A stretch of 32,270 bases of DNA from Gallionella sp. GTDB lineage: Bacteria; Pseudomonadota; Gammaproteobacteria; Burkholderiales; Gallionellaceae. Shown here in pieces: positions 10,301 through 18,920 of the stretch. The notes beneath the pieces were generated by a model. That model saw nothing but the letters and a program-made list of their open reading frames with translations. It was not told where the DNA came from and did not search any database. The position numbers and the translations under genes were made by a program. Position 1 is the stretch's first letter. Every line of letters begins with the position of its first letter. Location of the stretch: the NCBI GenBank assembly GCA_030652475.1, contig JAUSAO010000109.1, positions 1 to 32,270 on the forward strand. Direction: 5' to 3'.

Positions 10301-11827
10301 ATGTTTGAATCCGCTGAACTCGGTCACACGATAGACAAGCACACTTACGACAAGGAAGTGCCGCCATTGCGCGTAGCCCTGCTGGATGCCCAGATGGATC
10401 TGGCCAAGCTGGCAAAATTTCCAGTCATTATTCTGGTTGGTGGCGTAGATGGGGCAGGACGAGGCGAGACCGTCAATCTGCTCAACGAATGGATGGATCC
10501 GCGATTTTTGCAGACCCATGGCATGGGCGATCCATCGGATGAAGAGCTGGATCGACCGATGATGTGGCGTTTCTGGCGCGAACTGCCGCAAAAAGGCCGA
10601 ACCGGCATATTCCTGGGTTCCTGGTACACCTGGCCGATTATCAACCGGGTACAGGGCCACATAAAGACAGCCGATCTGGACCAGAGCCTGGAGCGCGCCA
10701 AACGTCTGGAAAAAATGCTGACCGATGAAGGCGCGCTGATACTCAAATTCTGGATGCATCTGTCCCGTGACAAACAGGAAAAACGCCTCAAACTGCTCGA
10801 AAAAGACCCGAAGACTCGCTGGCGCGTCACTAAACGCGACTGGGAGCATTTCAATATGTACGACAAATTTGTTGCTGTCAGCGAAAGTGTCATCCGCCAC
10901 ACCAGCACGGCCGAAGCACCCTGGACCATCGTCGAAGGTTACGATCCGTATTACCGCAGCCTGACCGTGGGCAAGGTTATTCTGGATGCGATGCGCAAAC
11001 GCCTTGATGAGGCCGACACGAAAAAACCTGAAGTTTCCGCACCCCCGCCACTGCCTTCCATCGATCAGTTGAATATACTGAAAACGCTGGATCTCGGACA
11101 GAAAATTGACAAAAAAGACTATCAGGCTGAACTGGAAAAATATCAGGGTAAACTCGCCCTGTTGACCCGCAGCGCGAAGTTCAAAAATATCACCGTCATC
11201 GCCATGTTCGAAGGTAACGATGCGGCTGGCAAGGGTGGCGCGATCCGCCGCATCACCGGCGCACTGGATGCACGCTATTACAACATCATCCCGGTTGCAG
11301 CCCCCACCGAGGAAGAACGTGCACAGCCTTATTTGTGGCGTTTCTGGCGGCACATTCCGCGGCGTGGCCGTGTGACGATTTTCGACCGCTCATGGTATGG
11401 TCGCGTGCTGGTAGAGCGCGTGGAGAATTTCTGTTCGGAAGCCGACTGGATGCGCGCTTACAGTGAAATCAACGATTTCGAGGCGCAACTGGTGCGTCAC
11501 AATATCGTCGTCGTCAAATTCTGGCTGTCCATCAGCAAAGACGAACAACTAAAACGCTTCAAGGAACGCGAAAAAATCGGCTTCAAGCATTTCAAAATAA
11601 CCGCCGAAGACTGGCGTAATCGCGAAAAGTGGGACGAGTATGAACAGGCCGTATCCGACATGGTGGACAGAACCAGCACCACCGTCGCACCCTGGACACT
11701 GGTGGAAGCCAATGACAAGAATTTTGCCCGCATCAAGATACTGAAGACACTGTGTGAGCAAATCGAAACGATGCTGAAAAAGAAGGGCATCGTGATAAAA
11801 AATATGCGGCCACCGGTCAAGGCCTAG
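10301..11827 (+). CDS. pap: Polyphosphate:AMP phosphotransferase (two-domain PPK2)
   Basis: Transfers phosphate from polyphosphate to AMP, giving ADP. The 508 residues contain two PPK2 domains in tandem, as in Acinetobacter PAP. The C-terminal domain has the full catalytic set: a Walker A FEGNDAAGKGG around 303-313 and the FDRSWYGRVL lid motif. The N-terminal domain is degenerate (GGVDGAGRGET at 47-57; FLGSWYTWPI in place of the FDRSWY motif), as is usual for this class, in which only the second domain is active. The start is supported by GGGAGG about 6 nt upstream. With ppk1 nearby it completes a route between ATP, polyphosphate and AMP; adenylate kinase elsewhere would close the cycle to ATP. 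Confidence 0.95.
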   Translation: MFESAELGHTIDKHTYDKEVPPLRVALLDAQMDLAKLAKFPVIILVGGVDGAGRGETVNLLNEWMDPRFLQTHGMGDPSDEELDRPMMWRFWRELPQKGRTGIFLGSWYTWPIINRVQGHIKTADLDQSLERAKRLEKMLTDEGALILKFWMHLSRDKQEKRLKLLEKDPKTRWRVTKRDWEHFNMYDKFVAVSESVIRHTSTAEAPWTIVEGYDPYYRSLTVGKVILDAMRKRLDEADTKKPEVSAPPPLPSIDQLNILKTLDLGQKIDKKDYQAELEKYQGKLALLTRSAKFKNITVIAMFEGNDAAGKGGAIRRITGALDARYYNIIPVAAPTEEERAQPYLWRFWRHIPRRGRVTIFDRSWYGRVLVERVENFCSEADWMRAYSEINDFEAQLVRHNIVVVKFWLSISKDEQLKRFKEREKIGFKHFKITAEDWRNREKWDEYEQAVSDMVDRTSTTVAPWTLVEANDKNFARIKILKTLCEQIETMLKKKGIVIKNMRPPVKA

Positions 11828-11912
11828 CTAACGCCTGAAACTCAGCACCACCCCCCCCGCGGTGACCAGCATCTCAGGACGGGCGTTCGTTCAGAAAGAT
11901 TACGGCGGCGCC

Positions 11913-12221
11913 CTATCTGCCCTCTAACACCGGCTGCACCAGCACCCACGGGCTGACCACTACGACCCACAGCAGCGCGTCCGCATCCCACCAGGTCTTC
12001 GCCTGTTCGTCCGTGACCTTGCCGAACCGGCCATCCGCCATCCACTGCGCAATCAGCGCCGTGTTGTCTTTGGACATTTGGTAGGCTGTTTCGACCATGT
12101 CCAGACCGGGCGCGACATACAGCGCCGCGCCGCTGGCAAAATAGCGCTGCATATCGCGCCAGGCCATTTGCGCGGTTTCCAGATTCAACTTGGCGCGGTT
12201 CACTTCTTCCAGATTAGTCAT
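11913..12221 (-). CDS. DUF2288 family protein
   Basis: A 102-residue protein matching the DUF2288 pattern: AKLNLETAQMAWRDMQRYFASG, then YVAPGLDMVETAY, AQWMADGRFGKVTDEQA and a hydrophobic end WVVVVSPWVLVQ. No function is known for the family. Its ATG overlaps the stop of the upstream gamma-carbonic anhydrase-like gene in an ATGA overlap, so the two are translationally coupled. Confidence 0.85.
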   Translation of the reverse strand: MTNLEEVNRAKLNLETAQMAWRDMQRYFASGAALYVAPGLDMVETAYQMSKDNTALIAQWMADGRFGKVTDEQAKTWWDADALLWVVVVSPWVLVQPVLEGR

Positions 12222-12772
12222 CTCAAACTTTCTTTGCTTACGATAGTGTTCAGGTAATTGTTCTTTACGCGGAGGTAATGCTCGGCGGAGTAGCGCAAGT
12301 AGGCGATTTCATCCACCGTCAGCACTCGCACCGCCTTGGCCGGACGTCCCATGTAGAGCATCCCGCTCTCCAGCACTTTGCCCGGCGACACCAGACTGCC
12401 CGCGCCTATCATCACACGGTCGGGAATCACCACATCGTCCATGATGATGGAACCCATGCCGATCAGGCAGTCATTGCCGATGGTGCAGCCATGCAATATC
12501 ACCGCATGCCCCACCGTCACATAGTCGCCGATAATCAGCGGCGAGCCGTCCGGCTTCTCAGGGGTCTTGTGCGACACGTGGCCCATCGTCAAATCCTGGA
12601 TGTTGCTGCCGCGCCCGATGGCAATGCGGTTCACATCGCCGCGCAATACCGTATTGCACCAGATTGAACTGTCGTCGCCGATTGTCACATCGCCGATAAC
12701 CTGACAGGAAGGGTGCAGATAAACGCGGTTACCCAGAACCGGCATTGAGTTGAGATAAGAGGATAAAGGCAT
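12218..12772 (-). CDS. Gamma-class carbonic anhydrase-like hexapeptide-repeat protein
   Basis: A 184-residue left-handed beta-helix protein of the YrdA/PaaY/CaiE group. Hexapeptide repeats run from about residue 24 to 135 (VIGDVTIGDDSSIW, IGDYVTVGHAVILHG, IGNDCLIGMGS). The metal-binding histidines expected between trimer subunits are seen as GHVSH (H65/H68) and GHAVILHG (H89, H94). Members of this group bind Zn or Fe; some show carbonic anhydrase activity and many do not, so the activity is uncertain. It is the first gene of a two-gene unit with the DUF2288 gene, and lies 66 bp from the RAYT repeat element's inner side. Confidence 0.9.
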   Translation of the reverse strand: MPLSSYLNSMPVLGNRVYLHPSCQVIGDVTIGDDSSIWCNTVLRGDVNRIAIGRGSNIQDLTMGHVSHKTPEKPDGSPLIIGDYVTVGHAVILHGCTIGNDCLIGMGSIIMDDVVIPDRVMIGAGSLVSPGKVLESGMLYMGRPAKAVRVLTVDEIAYLRYSAEHYLRVKNNYLNTIVSKESLR

Positions 12773-12812
12773 GATGATTTTTCAGATGCCAAAAATGTAA
12801 TTCGAGTCCATC

Positions 12813-12843
12813 GTAGGGTGCAATAAGCATAGCGCATTGCACC
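12813..12843. repeat. REP sequence downstream of the RAYT gene
   Basis: The sequence begins GTAGGGTGCAATAAGC and ends GCATTGCACC. It is repeated in inverted orientation at 13488-13518 on the other side of the transposase gene, and in a variant form at 13441-13475. Confidence 0.85.
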
Positions 12844-12851
12844 GGATGTTG

Positions 12852-13382
12852 CTATTCCACGTAACTCAAAACATCCTCACAACCGCCCGCCCAATCAACG
12901 GGGTAAACGCCGCTTGCAACCAGGCGATGAAAAGTCGAATACGGCCAATCTGCAACGCGCTCAACCAAACCATGCTTCACCGGATTGATGTGCACATAAT
13001 CCATGTGCGCGTGAAAATCCCGTTCATCACGAATCAGATGTTCCCAATATCGCCGCTGCCAAATGCCACGTTCACCGCGCCGCATCCGAACGTCAGACAA
13101 AAACTCGGTCTTGGGCAAGGCTTTGGAAAATCCGATTTTAATCAGTCGCCAGCGGGTGGCAAAGTCGGCATCGCCTGTGGGCAGTTCGATCACGCAATGC
13201 AAATGCTCCGGCAAGACCACCCACCCGTGAATTTGAAACGGATGTCGTTGCCGCACCGAATCCACCGTTGATCGCAACAGACCGATATGCCGCACCAACA
13301 AATCGTTACCCTGCCTTTGGAGCAGGTTCACCGTAAAGAAATAAGTTCCGCCCGGATGCCAGGCGCGTCGGTAGTTGGACAT
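12852..13382 (-). CDS. REP-associated tyrosine transposase (RAYT, IS200/IS605-related)
   Basis: A 176-residue single-strand DNA transposase of the Y1/HUH type (TnpA_REP). The HUH metal-binding pair is H60-L-H62 in PEHLHCVIELP, and the probable nucleophile is Y129 in DYVHINPVKHGLV. The N-terminal NYRRAWHPGGTYFFTVNL is typical. The ATG at 13382 gives this standard N-terminus; a start at 13451 would reach into the repeat. The gene is flanked on both sides by REP sequences in inverted orientation, the usual 'REPtron' layout in which RAYT spreads REPs rather than itself. All key residues are intact. Confidence 0.93.
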   Translation of the reverse strand: MSNYRRAWHPGGTYFFTVNLLQRQGNDLLVRHIGLLRSTVDSVRQRHPFQIHGWVVLPEHLHCVIELPTGDADFATRWRLIKIGFSKALPKTEFLSDVRMRRGERGIWQRRYWEHLIRDERDFHAHMDYVHINPVKHGLVERVADWPYSTFHRLVASGVYPVDWAGGCEDVLSYVE

Positions 13383-13440
13383 GGTGTTGAGACTATAAAC
13401 ATAGAATGAAAAGTTTGTTTTCACCGCCCCAACTTGGGAG

Positions 13441-13475
13441 GTAGGGCGCAATAACCAACGGGCATTGCGCCGGAC
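13441..13475. repeat. REP variant upstream of the RAYT gene
   Basis: Begins GTAGGGCGCAATAACC and ends GGCATTGCGCCGGAC. It differs from the other two copies by T-to-C changes that stay paired in the stem (GGCGC/GCGCC in place of GGTGC/GCACC), so the fold is conserved. Confidence 0.8.
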
Positions 13476-13487
13476 GTTGATGTAAAT

Positions 13488-13518
13488 GGTGCAATGCGCT
13501 GCGCTTATTGCACCCTAC
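13488..13518. repeat. REP sequence upstream of the RAYT gene, inverted copy
   Basis: Reads GGTGCAATGC...GCTTATTGCACCCTAC. It is a near-exact inverted copy of 12813-12843. With 13441-13475 it forms a pair in opposite orientation, as in BIME elements. Confidence 0.85.
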
Positions 13519-13523
13519 AAACC

Positions 13524-14555
13524 CTACACCAACTGCCATTTCATCGTCTCACCCGCCCTCAACGGCACGAGCCGATGCTCGCCGAACCCCACGGTTGCCG
13601 GGACTTGCCACTCTTCGCGGCGCAGGGTGACGGTGTCGGTATTGCGCGGCAGGCGGTAGTAATCCGCCCCGTAGAAACTGGCGAAGGCTTCCAGCTTATC
13701 CAGTGCGCCCGCCGCTTCGAACGCTTCCGTATATAGCTCGATGGCGCTATGCGCGGAGTAACAACCGGCGCAGCCGCAGGCGTTTTCCTTGGTGTGTTGT
13801 GCGTGCGGCGCGCTGTCGGTGCCGAGGAAGAATTTCGGGCTGCCGTTGGTGGCGGCTTTGACCAGCGCCTCGCGATGCGTCTCGCGCTTCAAGATCGGCA
13901 GGCAGTAGAAATGCGGGCGGATGCCGCCGGCCAGCATGGCGTTGCGATTGTAGAGCAGATGTTGCGGGGTCAGCGTGGCGGCGATGTTGTCCGGCGCACT
14001 GGCGACGAACTGCGCGGCATCCTGGGTGGTGATGTGCTCGAACACCACGCGCAGTTCAGGCAAGTCTTTCAACAGCGGCTGCATCACGCGGGCGATGAAC
14101 ACGGCCTCGCGATCAAAGATGTCGATATGACTTTCGGTCACCTCACCGTGCACCAGCAACGGCATGCCGCAGCGCTGCATCTCTTCCAATGCCACATAAG
14201 TATTGCGGATGTCGGTCACGCCTGCATCGGAGTTGGTGGTCGCGCCCGCCGGATATAGCTTGACCGCATGTACCACACCGCTGGCTTTGGCCTGTCGAAT
14301 GTCATCTGCTGTCGTGTTGTCGGTCAGATACAGCGTCATCAGCGGCTCGAACTTCATACCCGCAGGCAGCGCGGCGAGGATACGCTGACGATATTCCAGC
14401 GCCAGCGCGGTGGTGGTAACCGGCGGTCTGAGATTGGGCATGACAATGGCGCGGGCAAACTGCCGTGCGGTATCGGGCAACACCGATTGCATCAACGCAC
14501 CGTCGCGCAGATGCAGATGCCAGTCGTCGGGACGTGTAAGCGTGAGTTGTTGCAT
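13524..14555 (-). CDS. pyrC: Dihydroorotase PyrC (class II)
   Basis: Cytosolic zinc enzyme that cyclises carbamoyl aspartate to dihydroorotate in pyrimidine synthesis. The 343 residues match the E. coli-type enzyme. All active-site positions are visible: H13 and H15 ([10 protein letters not shown]), the carboxylated lysine K99 ([11 protein letters not shown]), H136 (LLVHGEVTE), H174 (FEHITTQDA) and D247 (FLGTDSAPH). The start gives the family N-terminus. A TATAAT sequence at 14585-14590 (minus strand), 30 nt upstream, is a plausible -10 box. It stands alone, without other pyrimidine genes nearby. Confidence 0.97.
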   Translation of the reverse strand: MQQLTLTRPDDWHLHLRDGALMQSVLPDTARQFARAIVMPNLRPPVTTTALALEYRQRILAALPAGMKFEPLMTLYLTDNTTADDIRQAKASGVVHAVKLYPAGATTNSDAGVTDIRNTYVALEEMQRCGMPLLVHGEVTESHIDIFDREAVFIARVMQPLLKDLPELRVVFEHITTQDAAQFVASAPDNIAATLTPQHLLYNRNAMLAGGIRPHFYCLPILKRETHREALVKAATNGSPKFFLGTDSAPHAQHTKENACGCAGCYSAHSAIELYTEAFEAAGALDKLEAFASFYGADYYRLPRNTDTVTLRREEWQVPATVGFGEHRLVPLRAGETMKWQLV

Positions 14556-14694
14556 GATGGTTTCCGGCGGGGTAAGTAAACGGGATTATAAATCAAAGGC
14601 CCGTGCGCTGCCTTTGCACGCGAGAACGCACCGTTCCTTAAACCAGGCTGCGTTCCATGCACACCTCTCCGGCATGACACGTTCCGGCGTTTTT

Positions 14695-16581
14695 TCAGCC
14701 GCCCTTGGTCACTCTAGCCTCAGGCTCATAAAACCGAATCAGATTACGTCCAGCCTCCTTGGCCTGATACATCGCCATATCCGCACACTTGAGAATATCT
14801 TCCATGCCGGATTCGTGATTGACAAACATCACCACGCCGATACTTGATGTGCAATGATGACGGACTATGATTTCCGCCTTACCCTCGTACTGTACTTTCA
14901 GCACATAAGGATCGTTCAGACTGGCGCGTATCTTTTCCGCGACGATGCCGGCCTGTGTAATGGATTCGGCTTTGCCCTCATCCAGTTCACTGAGCAGCAC
15001 CACAAACTCATCGCCACCAAAGCGCCCCACCGTATCCATTTCACGCACGCAGGATGCAATGCGACGAGCCACTTCTATCAATAACAAGTCACCCACATTA
15101 TGTCCGTGCAGATCATTGAGCGGTTTAAAATTATCCAGATCAAGGAACATCACCGCACCATAGCGGCCACTGCGCTTGCTGGCGGCCATCGCTTTGCCCA
15201 GTCTGTCATTCAATAGACGGCGATTGGGGAGTCGCGTCAAACTGTCGTAAAAGGCCAGATTGTTGATTTCCTTTTCAGCCGCCTTGCGTTTGGTAATATC
15301 GTGATCTGCTCCGACATAATGAGTGGTTATTCCGTCGCGTCCCTTGACGGCAGAGATGGTGAGTAGTTTTGGGTATATCTCACCATTCTTGCGACGATCC
15401 CAGATTTCCCCCTGCCATTTTCCGTCGCGCTGCACGATTTTCCACATCTCGCGATAAAAGTCCGCGTCGTGGCGACCGGATTTGAGCAGGCGCGTTGTCT
15501 GGCCGACGGCTTCCTCAGCCGTGTAGCCGGTAGTCTCGGTAAATGCCTGATTTACCCGCATAATCACGCCATTGATATCGGTAATAACCATGCTTTCTTG
15601 TGATTCGAAGGCGGTTGCGGCGATGCGCAAAGCATCTTCCGCACATTTTCGTTCGGCAAAATATGTCGCCAATGCCATGCCAACTACGGACAGAATCGCC
15701 ATATAGAACCAGTAATTGATTAAATGGGTTTGGGCAATATCATCGGCAAAGAAACCAATTCCACGAATTGCGCCCAACAAGGCATACGTTGCCGTCATAA
15801 CCAGAACAATCATGGCTGCACGTGCCCCGAGACGCACTGCAGCCCAGGTGACAATCAAAAACATCCAGTAACCCTGGGCCACAAAACCAACAACATCGTG
15901 CCACCAATCGAGAAAAACTGCACCGCCAACCAAAATCGTCAGGCCAAACAATAAAACTGCCTCCGTTATCTGCCCGATTTTGCGTCTGTCATTTCTTGCC
16001 TCCCACCAGACCAGAACCAATGGAGCAATAAGAATGACTCCCAGCGTATCGCTCATCCACCATTGGAGCAGGCCATAAAAATAATGCTCCGCGCTCAGCA
16101 CTCCGAAAACCAGTAATGCTGTGTTTGCAGCCAAAGCGCCAATGAAGATGCTGGCGCACCCGCCCAACAAAATCAGGCGCAGATAGGCATTTAACGATCG
16201 CAGGTGTGAATCAAATTTACCATTACGGGTGAGCAGCCAAGCACCACAAAGTACTTGCAGCGTGTCGCCCAGCGAGATACTGACAACCTTCCATAGTGAG
16301 CCCTCCATGATTGCGAGTATCAGGACTGAGCCCAGCAATACGCTCCAGGCATAGCGCTTTCCGCCGAGCAGCAACGCGGCTAACGCCAGTCCGCTCGCGG
16401 GCTCGAAATAGCCGATAACCGCGTCGCTCTCGAAATAGCGCTCGCCGATATAGACCAACAACGCGTAGAGGATGGCGATGCCGGACAGCTGAAACCACCC
16501 GGTTAACGTATTTGTATGGGTGTAATTTTCACTAGGCATTGTGTCGTTAGCCTTGACAGTATTGGGCATGGTCTGAATCAT
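14695..16581 (-). CDS. MASE1-PAS-GGDEF membrane diguanylate cyclase
   Basis: A 628-residue inner-membrane signalling protein. Residues ~30-310 are a multi-helix MASE1 sensor, ~320-430 a PAS/PAC domain (ITDINGVIMRVNQAFTETTGY), and ~440-615 a GGDEF domain. The active site GGDEF is intact at 522-526, and an inhibitory I-site R513-E-M-D516 stands five residues before it, so it probably makes c-di-GMP with product feedback. There is no EAL domain. The signal it senses is unknown. The start at 16581 is taken with GGTAAG upstream; an ATG at 16569 is possible. It is a single gene downstream of tetR on the same strand, separated by 132 bp that include a small hairpin. Confidence 0.92.
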   Translation of the reverse strand: MIQTMPNTVKANDTMPSENYTHTNTLTGWFQLSGIAILYALLVYIGERYFESDAVIGYFEPASGLALAALLLGGKRYAWSVLLGSVLILAIMEGSLWKVVSISLGDTLQVLCGAWLLTRNGKFDSHLRSLNAYLRLILLGGCASIFIGALAANTALLVFGVLSAEHYFYGLLQWWMSDTLGVILIAPLVLVWWEARNDRRKIGQITEAVLLFGLTILVGGAVFLDWWHDVVGFVAQGYWMFLIVTWAAVRLGARAAMIVLVMTATYALLGAIRGIGFFADDIAQTHLINYWFYMAILSVVGMALATYFAERKCAEDALRIAATAFESQESMVITDINGVIMRVNQAFTETTGYTAEEAVGQTTRLLKSGRHDADFYREMWKIVQRDGKWQGEIWDRRKNGEIYPKLLTISAVKGRDGITTHYVGADHDITKRKAAEKEINNLAFYDSLTRLPNRRLLNDRLGKAMAASKRSGRYGAVMFLDLDNFKPLNDLHGHNVGDLLLIEVARRIASCVREMDTVGRFGGDEFVVLLSELDEGKAESITQAGIVAEKIRASLNDPYVLKVQYEGKAEIIVRHHCTSSIGVVMFVNHESGMEDILKCADMAMYQAKEAGRNLIRFYEPEARVTKGG

Positions 16582-16713
16582 CGCTTACCGCGCAAGCGTA
16601 TTCACACCGGATGATAGCGCATTCTCCCCGCGCACTACTACCAGTTTACGGGTGCTGCCACGGCGATCTGTTCAGACAGATAACTTCAATTTTGCCAAGA
16701 TTGGGTGAAAAGG

Positions 16714-17349
16714 CTAGGCTGTCCTGCGGGCAAGCTGACTCATGGCTGCCAGTGAGAAGTCCGCGATGTGCGCGGCAATCGCCCCGATTTCACCGGTATC
16801 GTAGCGCAACTCGGGATGCAGGCGCTGCAACACGGGTTCCGAGTGGTAATAGAACGAACATTGGCCCAGGATGCTGAACACGCAGCGCAGTTGCTCCGCA
16901 GCGCTCATCTTGTCGCCAACAATCTCGCACACCAGCCTGCCCAGAAATTCGTGCAGCGGCGCGATGGCCTCGGATACGATTTTGTCCAACGCAGGAGTCG
17001 GATCAGCCAGTTCGCGCGCCATGATGCGACATTGCCGGGAAGCGCTTTTCTCGTCCAGCAACATCAGCATGAAATCCTGTAGAAACAGGCGCAAGCGCTT
17101 TTCAGGACAGTGATCGGCTGTCAGATTGTCCGTTTGCAGCGCCTTGAGCCCACTGAAATTTAACGCTTCGCCGAGCAAACCGTCCTTGCTGCCAAAGTGA
17201 TAATTCACAGCGGCGACATTAGCCCCGGCGCGACGACATATCTCGCGCACCGTCGCCCCCTGAAAGCCGTATTGTGCAAACACCTCGCGCGCTGCTTCAA
17301 TCAAACGTGCGCGGGTCTGTACACTGGCTGTAACTTGAAATTCAGACAT
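16714..17349 (-). CDS. TetR-family regulator, CecR/YbiH-like
   Basis: A 211-residue TetR repressor. The N-terminal helix-turn-helix covers about residues 12-60 (TRARLIEAAREVFAQYGFQGATVREICRRAGANVAAVNYHFGSKDGLL), with the ANVAAVNYHFGSK recognition region typical of the CecR/YbiH (DUF1956) group. The C-terminal part would bind a ligand. It lies downstream of an RND efflux operon on the same strand and is the likely repressor of that operon; a palindrome at 23251-23266 before the adaptor gene is the likely operator. It is separated from the outer-membrane factor gene by a 28-bp perfect inverted repeat. Its ribosome site is weak. Confidence 0.9.
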   Translation of the reverse strand: MSEFQVTASVQTRARLIEAAREVFAQYGFQGATVREICRRAGANVAAVNYHFGSKDGLLGEALNFSGLKALQTDNLTADHCPEKRLRLFLQDFMLMLLDEKSASRQCRIMARELADPTPALDKIVSEAIAPLHEFLGRLVCEIVGDKMSAAEQLRCVFSILGQCSFYYHSEPVLQRLHPELRYDTGEIGAIAAHIADFSLAAMSQLARRTA

Positions 17350-17372
17350 TGGTTTTTAACCTGAAAAAAATA

Positions 17373-17515
17373 TGTCCACGAAAGACACGAAAAGCACGAA
17401 AATCAATAATAAACAACAGGTTGTATTTATTCGAAACTTACTAATTGTGTGCTGTCCGTATCGCCAGAGTTTGTTTTTTTGGTTTTGTTCGTGCTTTTCG
17501 TGTCTTTCGTGGACA
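17373..17515. repeat. Perfect 28-bp inverted repeat between efflux operon and tetR
   Basis: The arms 17373-17400 and 17488-17515 are exact inverted copies built around CCACGAAAGACACGAAA. The 87-bp interior is AT-rich and has no gene. The layout resembles a small MITE-like or REP-type intergenic element. In RNA it would form a very stable stem between the efflux genes and tetR. Confidence 0.9.
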
Positions 17516-17522
17516 ACGCTTT

Positions 17523-18920
17523 TTAATTCGATTTTTCGACCATCTCACCGGCCAGCGCTTTGTACAATTGCGTCGCTGCGGCAAGTTGCGCACGCCGGAT
17601 TTGCAGCTCGCCCTGTTCGGCAGCATAAGCATCGCGCTGCGCATCCAGCAACTCCAGATGGTTGGCGATGCCCGCCTGATAGCGTGCTTCGACCAAAACC
17701 TGCCGCTGTTGCTGCGCGCGGGCATTAGCCCGTTGAGCGGCAAGCTGGTTTGCCAGACTGTCGCGCGCACTCAGCAAATCCGCCACTTCACGAAACGCCT
17801 GTTGCAGGGTCTTTTCATATTCGGCGACTGCTACCACCTTGCGTGCCTCGGCCACATCGAGATTAGCCGAATTCCTTCCGGCATCGAACAGCGGCAGTGT
17901 CAGCGCCGGCTGGAAACTCCACGCATCGCTGCCTGCACCGAACAAGCCACTCAACTGACGACTGGCCGTACCCAGACTACCGGTCAGGCTGATGCGCGGT
18001 AAAAAGGCGGCGCGCGCCGCACCGATATTGGCATTGGCGGCGATCAGCCGTTGCTCGGCAGCCAGCACGTCCGGACGTTGCAGCAACACCTCACCGGGCA
18101 GACCGGCAATCAGGTCAGGCGTTATACCCTGCTGGACCAGGCTGCGCCCCTCCGGTAATTTGGCGGGCATTTCGCCGACCAGCAGGGTGAGCAGATTCTC
18201 TGCGGCGGCACGCTGTCGTTGCAGATTCGCCTTATCAGCCAGCGCAGCCTGATACTCGCCCTCCGACAATAACGCATCCAGCTCGCTGGAAACTCCCACA
18301 TCGCGACGGCGTACGAGCAATTCCCGCATCTCGGCGCGCCCCTGCGCCGTGTCGGTCGCCAGTTGAACGCGCTCACTCAGTTCCAGCACCGTGAGATAAG
18401 CATTCGCCACGTCGGCGATCAGCGACAAACGGAAGCTGCGTTGCGCCGCTTCGGTCGAAAAATAACTGGCCTTCGCCGCCGCATTCAGGCTGCTCACCCG
18501 CCCCCAGAAGTCCAGCTCGAACGACACCAGACTCACTTTCACGTCATAGCGCTGCGCCTGAAAGGGTTTGCCGGTAAATGACGTACTGGCCGGAGACAAG
18601 GACGCATTGCGAGAAGCATCCAGATTCACATTCGGCAGGCGATCCGCCTGCTGTATGCCATATTGCGCGCGCGCCTCGGCGATGCGCGCAGTGGCGATAC
18701 GCAGGTCGCGGTTGTTTTCCAGCGCCGTCGCGATCAACGCCTGCAAACGCGGGTCGGGAAAATAAACCTGCCAGTCCGGCATGGCACGAACCTCACCCGG
18801 CTTTGCGGCAGCGGTATCCGGCCATGTTGCAGGCACAGGTGCAGCGGGTCGCTGATAGTCCTGCATCATTGAACAGCCGCCCAAAGTCACCAGCAGAATG
18901 AGAGTGAATTTCTTGATCAT
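17523..18920 (-). CDS. RND efflux outer-membrane factor, OprM/NodT family lipoprotein
   Basis: The outer-membrane channel of a tripartite pump. The 465-residue protein opens with a lipoprotein signal peptide and lipobox LGGC, so C16 would be lipidated. The two-repeat TolC-like fold is shown by NNRDLRIATARIAEARAQYGIQ and, in the second half, LISLTG...FREVADLLSARDSL and YQAGIANHLELLDAQRDAYAA. Its ATG overlaps the stop of the RND pump gene by 4 bp (translational coupling). It supplies the channel function for this pump, independent of the decayed tolC at the start of the window. Confidence 0.94.
   Translation of the reverse strand: MIKKFTLILLVTLGGCSMMQDYQRPAAPVPATWPDTAAAKPGEVRAMPDWQVYFPDPRLQALIATALENNRDLRIATARIAEARAQYGIQQADRLPNVNLDASRNASLSPASTSFTGKPFQAQRYDVKVSLVSFELDFWGRVSSLNAAAKASYFSTEAAQRSFRLSLIADVANAYLTVLELSERVQLATDTAQGRAEMRELLVRRRDVGVSSELDALLSEGEYQAALADKANLQRQRAAAENLLTLLVGEMPAKLPEGRSLVQQGITPDLIAGLPGEVLLQRPDVLAAEQRLIAANANIGAARAAFLPRISLTGSLGTASRQLSGLFGAGSDAWSFQPALTLPLFDAGRNSANLDVAEARKVVAVAEYEKTLQQAFREVADLLSARDSLANQLAAQRANARAQQQRQVLVEARYQAGIANHLELLDAQRDAYAAEQGELQIRRAQLAAATQLYKALAGEMVEKSN

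Noticed and set aside
10277..11353. 358-codon minus-strand open frame across the PAP gene
   Set aside because: Antisense shadow of a well-supported PPK2 gene; no recognisable domain.
16666..16681. Hairpin ATCTGT-TCAG-ACAGAT after tetR as a terminator
   Set aside because: Only a 6-bp stem and no T run on the minus strand; too weak to call.
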